From contig JAIYAA010000153.1 of NCBI GenBank assembly GCA_027489295.1, positions 1-5,350 on the forward strand: a stretch of DNA of 5,350 nt, in the 5' to 3' direction. This stretch comes from Sphingomonadales bacterium (GTDB lineage Bacteria; Pseudomonadota; Alphaproteobacteria; Sphingomonadales; Sphingomonadaceae). The first letter of the stretch is position 1, and every line of letters begins with the position of its first letter. The position numbers and the translations under genes are program-made. Shown in pieces: positions 4,683 through 5,350 of this stretch. The notes below the pieces were generated by a model. It made no database searches. It was not told the origin of the DNA and saw only the letters and a program-made list of their open reading frames with translations.

Positions 4683-5350
4683 ATGCAGCGGCTGGACGGC
4701 GGCTCGGCGGTTCCGCTTCCTCTCCGGGGCGCGATCGTTGCGCTCGGGAATTTCGATGGCTTCCATCTCGGACACCAGGCGGTGGTTGGCCGCGCGGTCG
4801 ACCGCGCCCGTGCCGAAGGGCGCCCGGCGATCGTCGCCACCTTCGATCCCCACCCCCGCCGCTTCTTCCAGCCCGACGCCCCGCCGTTCCGGCTGACCAC
4901 GCTCGACCAGCGCGAACGGCTGTTCGCGCAGGCCGGCGCCGCGGCGATGCTGGTCTTCCATTTCGACGCGACCCTTGCCCGGCTGACGGCGCGGCAGTTC
5001 GCCGACCAACTGGTCGAAACCGTCGGTGCGGCGGGCGTGGTGACCGGCGAGGACTTCACCTTCGGCAAGGGACGCGAGGGGAACATCGCGACGCTCACCG
5101 CGCTCGGCGCGGAACTGGGCTTCGCCGCCGAGACGGTGTCGCCGGTCGCGCTGAACGGCGAGACCGTGTCCTCCAGCCGCATCCGCGCCGCGCTCAAGGC
5201 CGGCGACCCGCGCGCCGCCGCGACGCTGCTCACCCGCCCCTTCGCCATTGCCGCCGAGGTGGAAGGCGGCGCCAAGCTTGGTCGCCAACTCGGCTACCCC
5301 ACCGCGAACATGCGCCTCGGCACCTATCTGCGCCCGGCCTATGGCATCTA
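4683..5350 (+). CDS. ribF: Bifunctional riboflavin kinase/FMN adenylyltransferase RibF (3' truncated)
   Basis: RibF phosphorylates riboflavin to FMN and adenylates FMN to FAD in the cytoplasm. The window holds 222 codons of a protein normally about 310 aa, open to the edge with no frameshift. The N-terminal FAD synthetase domain (about 15-180) shows the nucleotidyltransferase motif GNFDGFHLGH at 22-31, TFDPHPRRFF at 53-62, GEDFTFGKGREG at 122-133 and SSSRIR at 163-168. The riboflavin kinase domain begins near 187 and shows its binding signature LGRQLGYPTAN at 199-209 before the cut. ATG 4683 is secure: an in-frame TGA lies at 4629-4631, the only other upstream start is a TTG inside the -35, and the protein begins 21 residues before the first motif, as is usual. 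It has its own promoter. In many proteobacteria ileS and lspA follow ribF; that would be expected downstream but is not visible here. Confidence 0.96.
   Translation, partial: MQRLDGGSAVPLPLRGAIVALGNFDGFHLGHQAVVGRAVDRARAEGRPAIVATFDPHPRRFFQPDAPPFRLTTLDQRERLFAQAGAAAMLVFHFDATLARLTARQFADQLVETVGAAGVVTGEDFTFGKGREGNIATLTALGAELGFAAETVSPVALNGETVSSSRIRAALKAGDPRAAATLLTRPFAIAAEVEGGAKLGRQLGYPTANMRLGTYLRPAYGI

Noticed and set aside
4557..5288. A 243-codon - strand open frame opposite ribF.
   Set aside because: Shadow of ribF, which has clear motifs on +; the frame also runs into the palindromic repeat.
1..5350. A defence island, toxin-antitoxin pair, prophage or CRISPR array.
   Set aside because: All six genes with readable products belong to recognised housekeeping or peptidase families; there is no repeat-spacer pattern, integrase, transposase or small paired genes. 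The JAB protein alone is not sufficient evidence for a defence system.

Overview
The window comes from a high-GC bacterium, most likely an alphaproteobacterium of the sphingomonad type. This is inferred from strong G/C preference at third codon positions, protein style, the GC-rich extragenic palindromes, CTAGG-type -10 sequences and starts without a Shine-Dalgarno. No rRNA or other taxonomic marker is present, so the assignment is provisional.

Layout: (1) 1-57, the last 18 codons of an unrecognised + strand gene. (2) 58-168, a short regulatory region with a plausible promoter and several small repeats. (3) 169-1569 +, an exported M20-family metallopeptidase. (4) 1566-1958 -, a small stand-alone RadC-type JAB/MPN protein, convergent with the peptidase; the two stop codons interlock in one CTAG palindrome. 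(5) 1959-2074, a divergent control region with a perfect 8-bp-stem hairpin and a thyA promoter that appears to start transcription at or near the start codon. (6) 2075-4508 +, a tightly coupled operon of thyA (thymidylate synthase), folA (dihydrofolate reductase) and a membrane-anchored M19 dipeptidase; both junctions are 4-bp ATGA overlaps. (7) 4509-4682, an intergenic stretch dominated by a 112-bp bipartite palindromic repeat, followed by a good promoter for the next gene. (8) 4683-5350 +, ribF (riboflavin kinase/FAD synthetase), cut by the window edge in its kinase domain.

How the genes work together: ThyA methylates dUMP and oxidises methylene-tetrahydrofolate to dihydrofolate, and FolA reduces the dihydrofolate, so the first two operon genes form one metabolic cycle. 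RibF makes FMN and FAD; it has its own promoter and is a neighbour, not clearly an operon member. The two metallopeptidases (M20 and M19) both carry N-terminal export signals and probably act on peptides in the periplasm. The reason an M19 dipeptidase is translationally coupled to folate genes is the most interesting functional question here.

I see no phage, transposase, CRISPR array, tRNA or rRNA, and nothing that clearly forms a previously undescribed system. The points worth a second look are architectural: the shared stop palindrome, the leader hairpin, the apparently leaderless starts, the bipartite repeat, and the dipeptidase in the thyA-folA operon.
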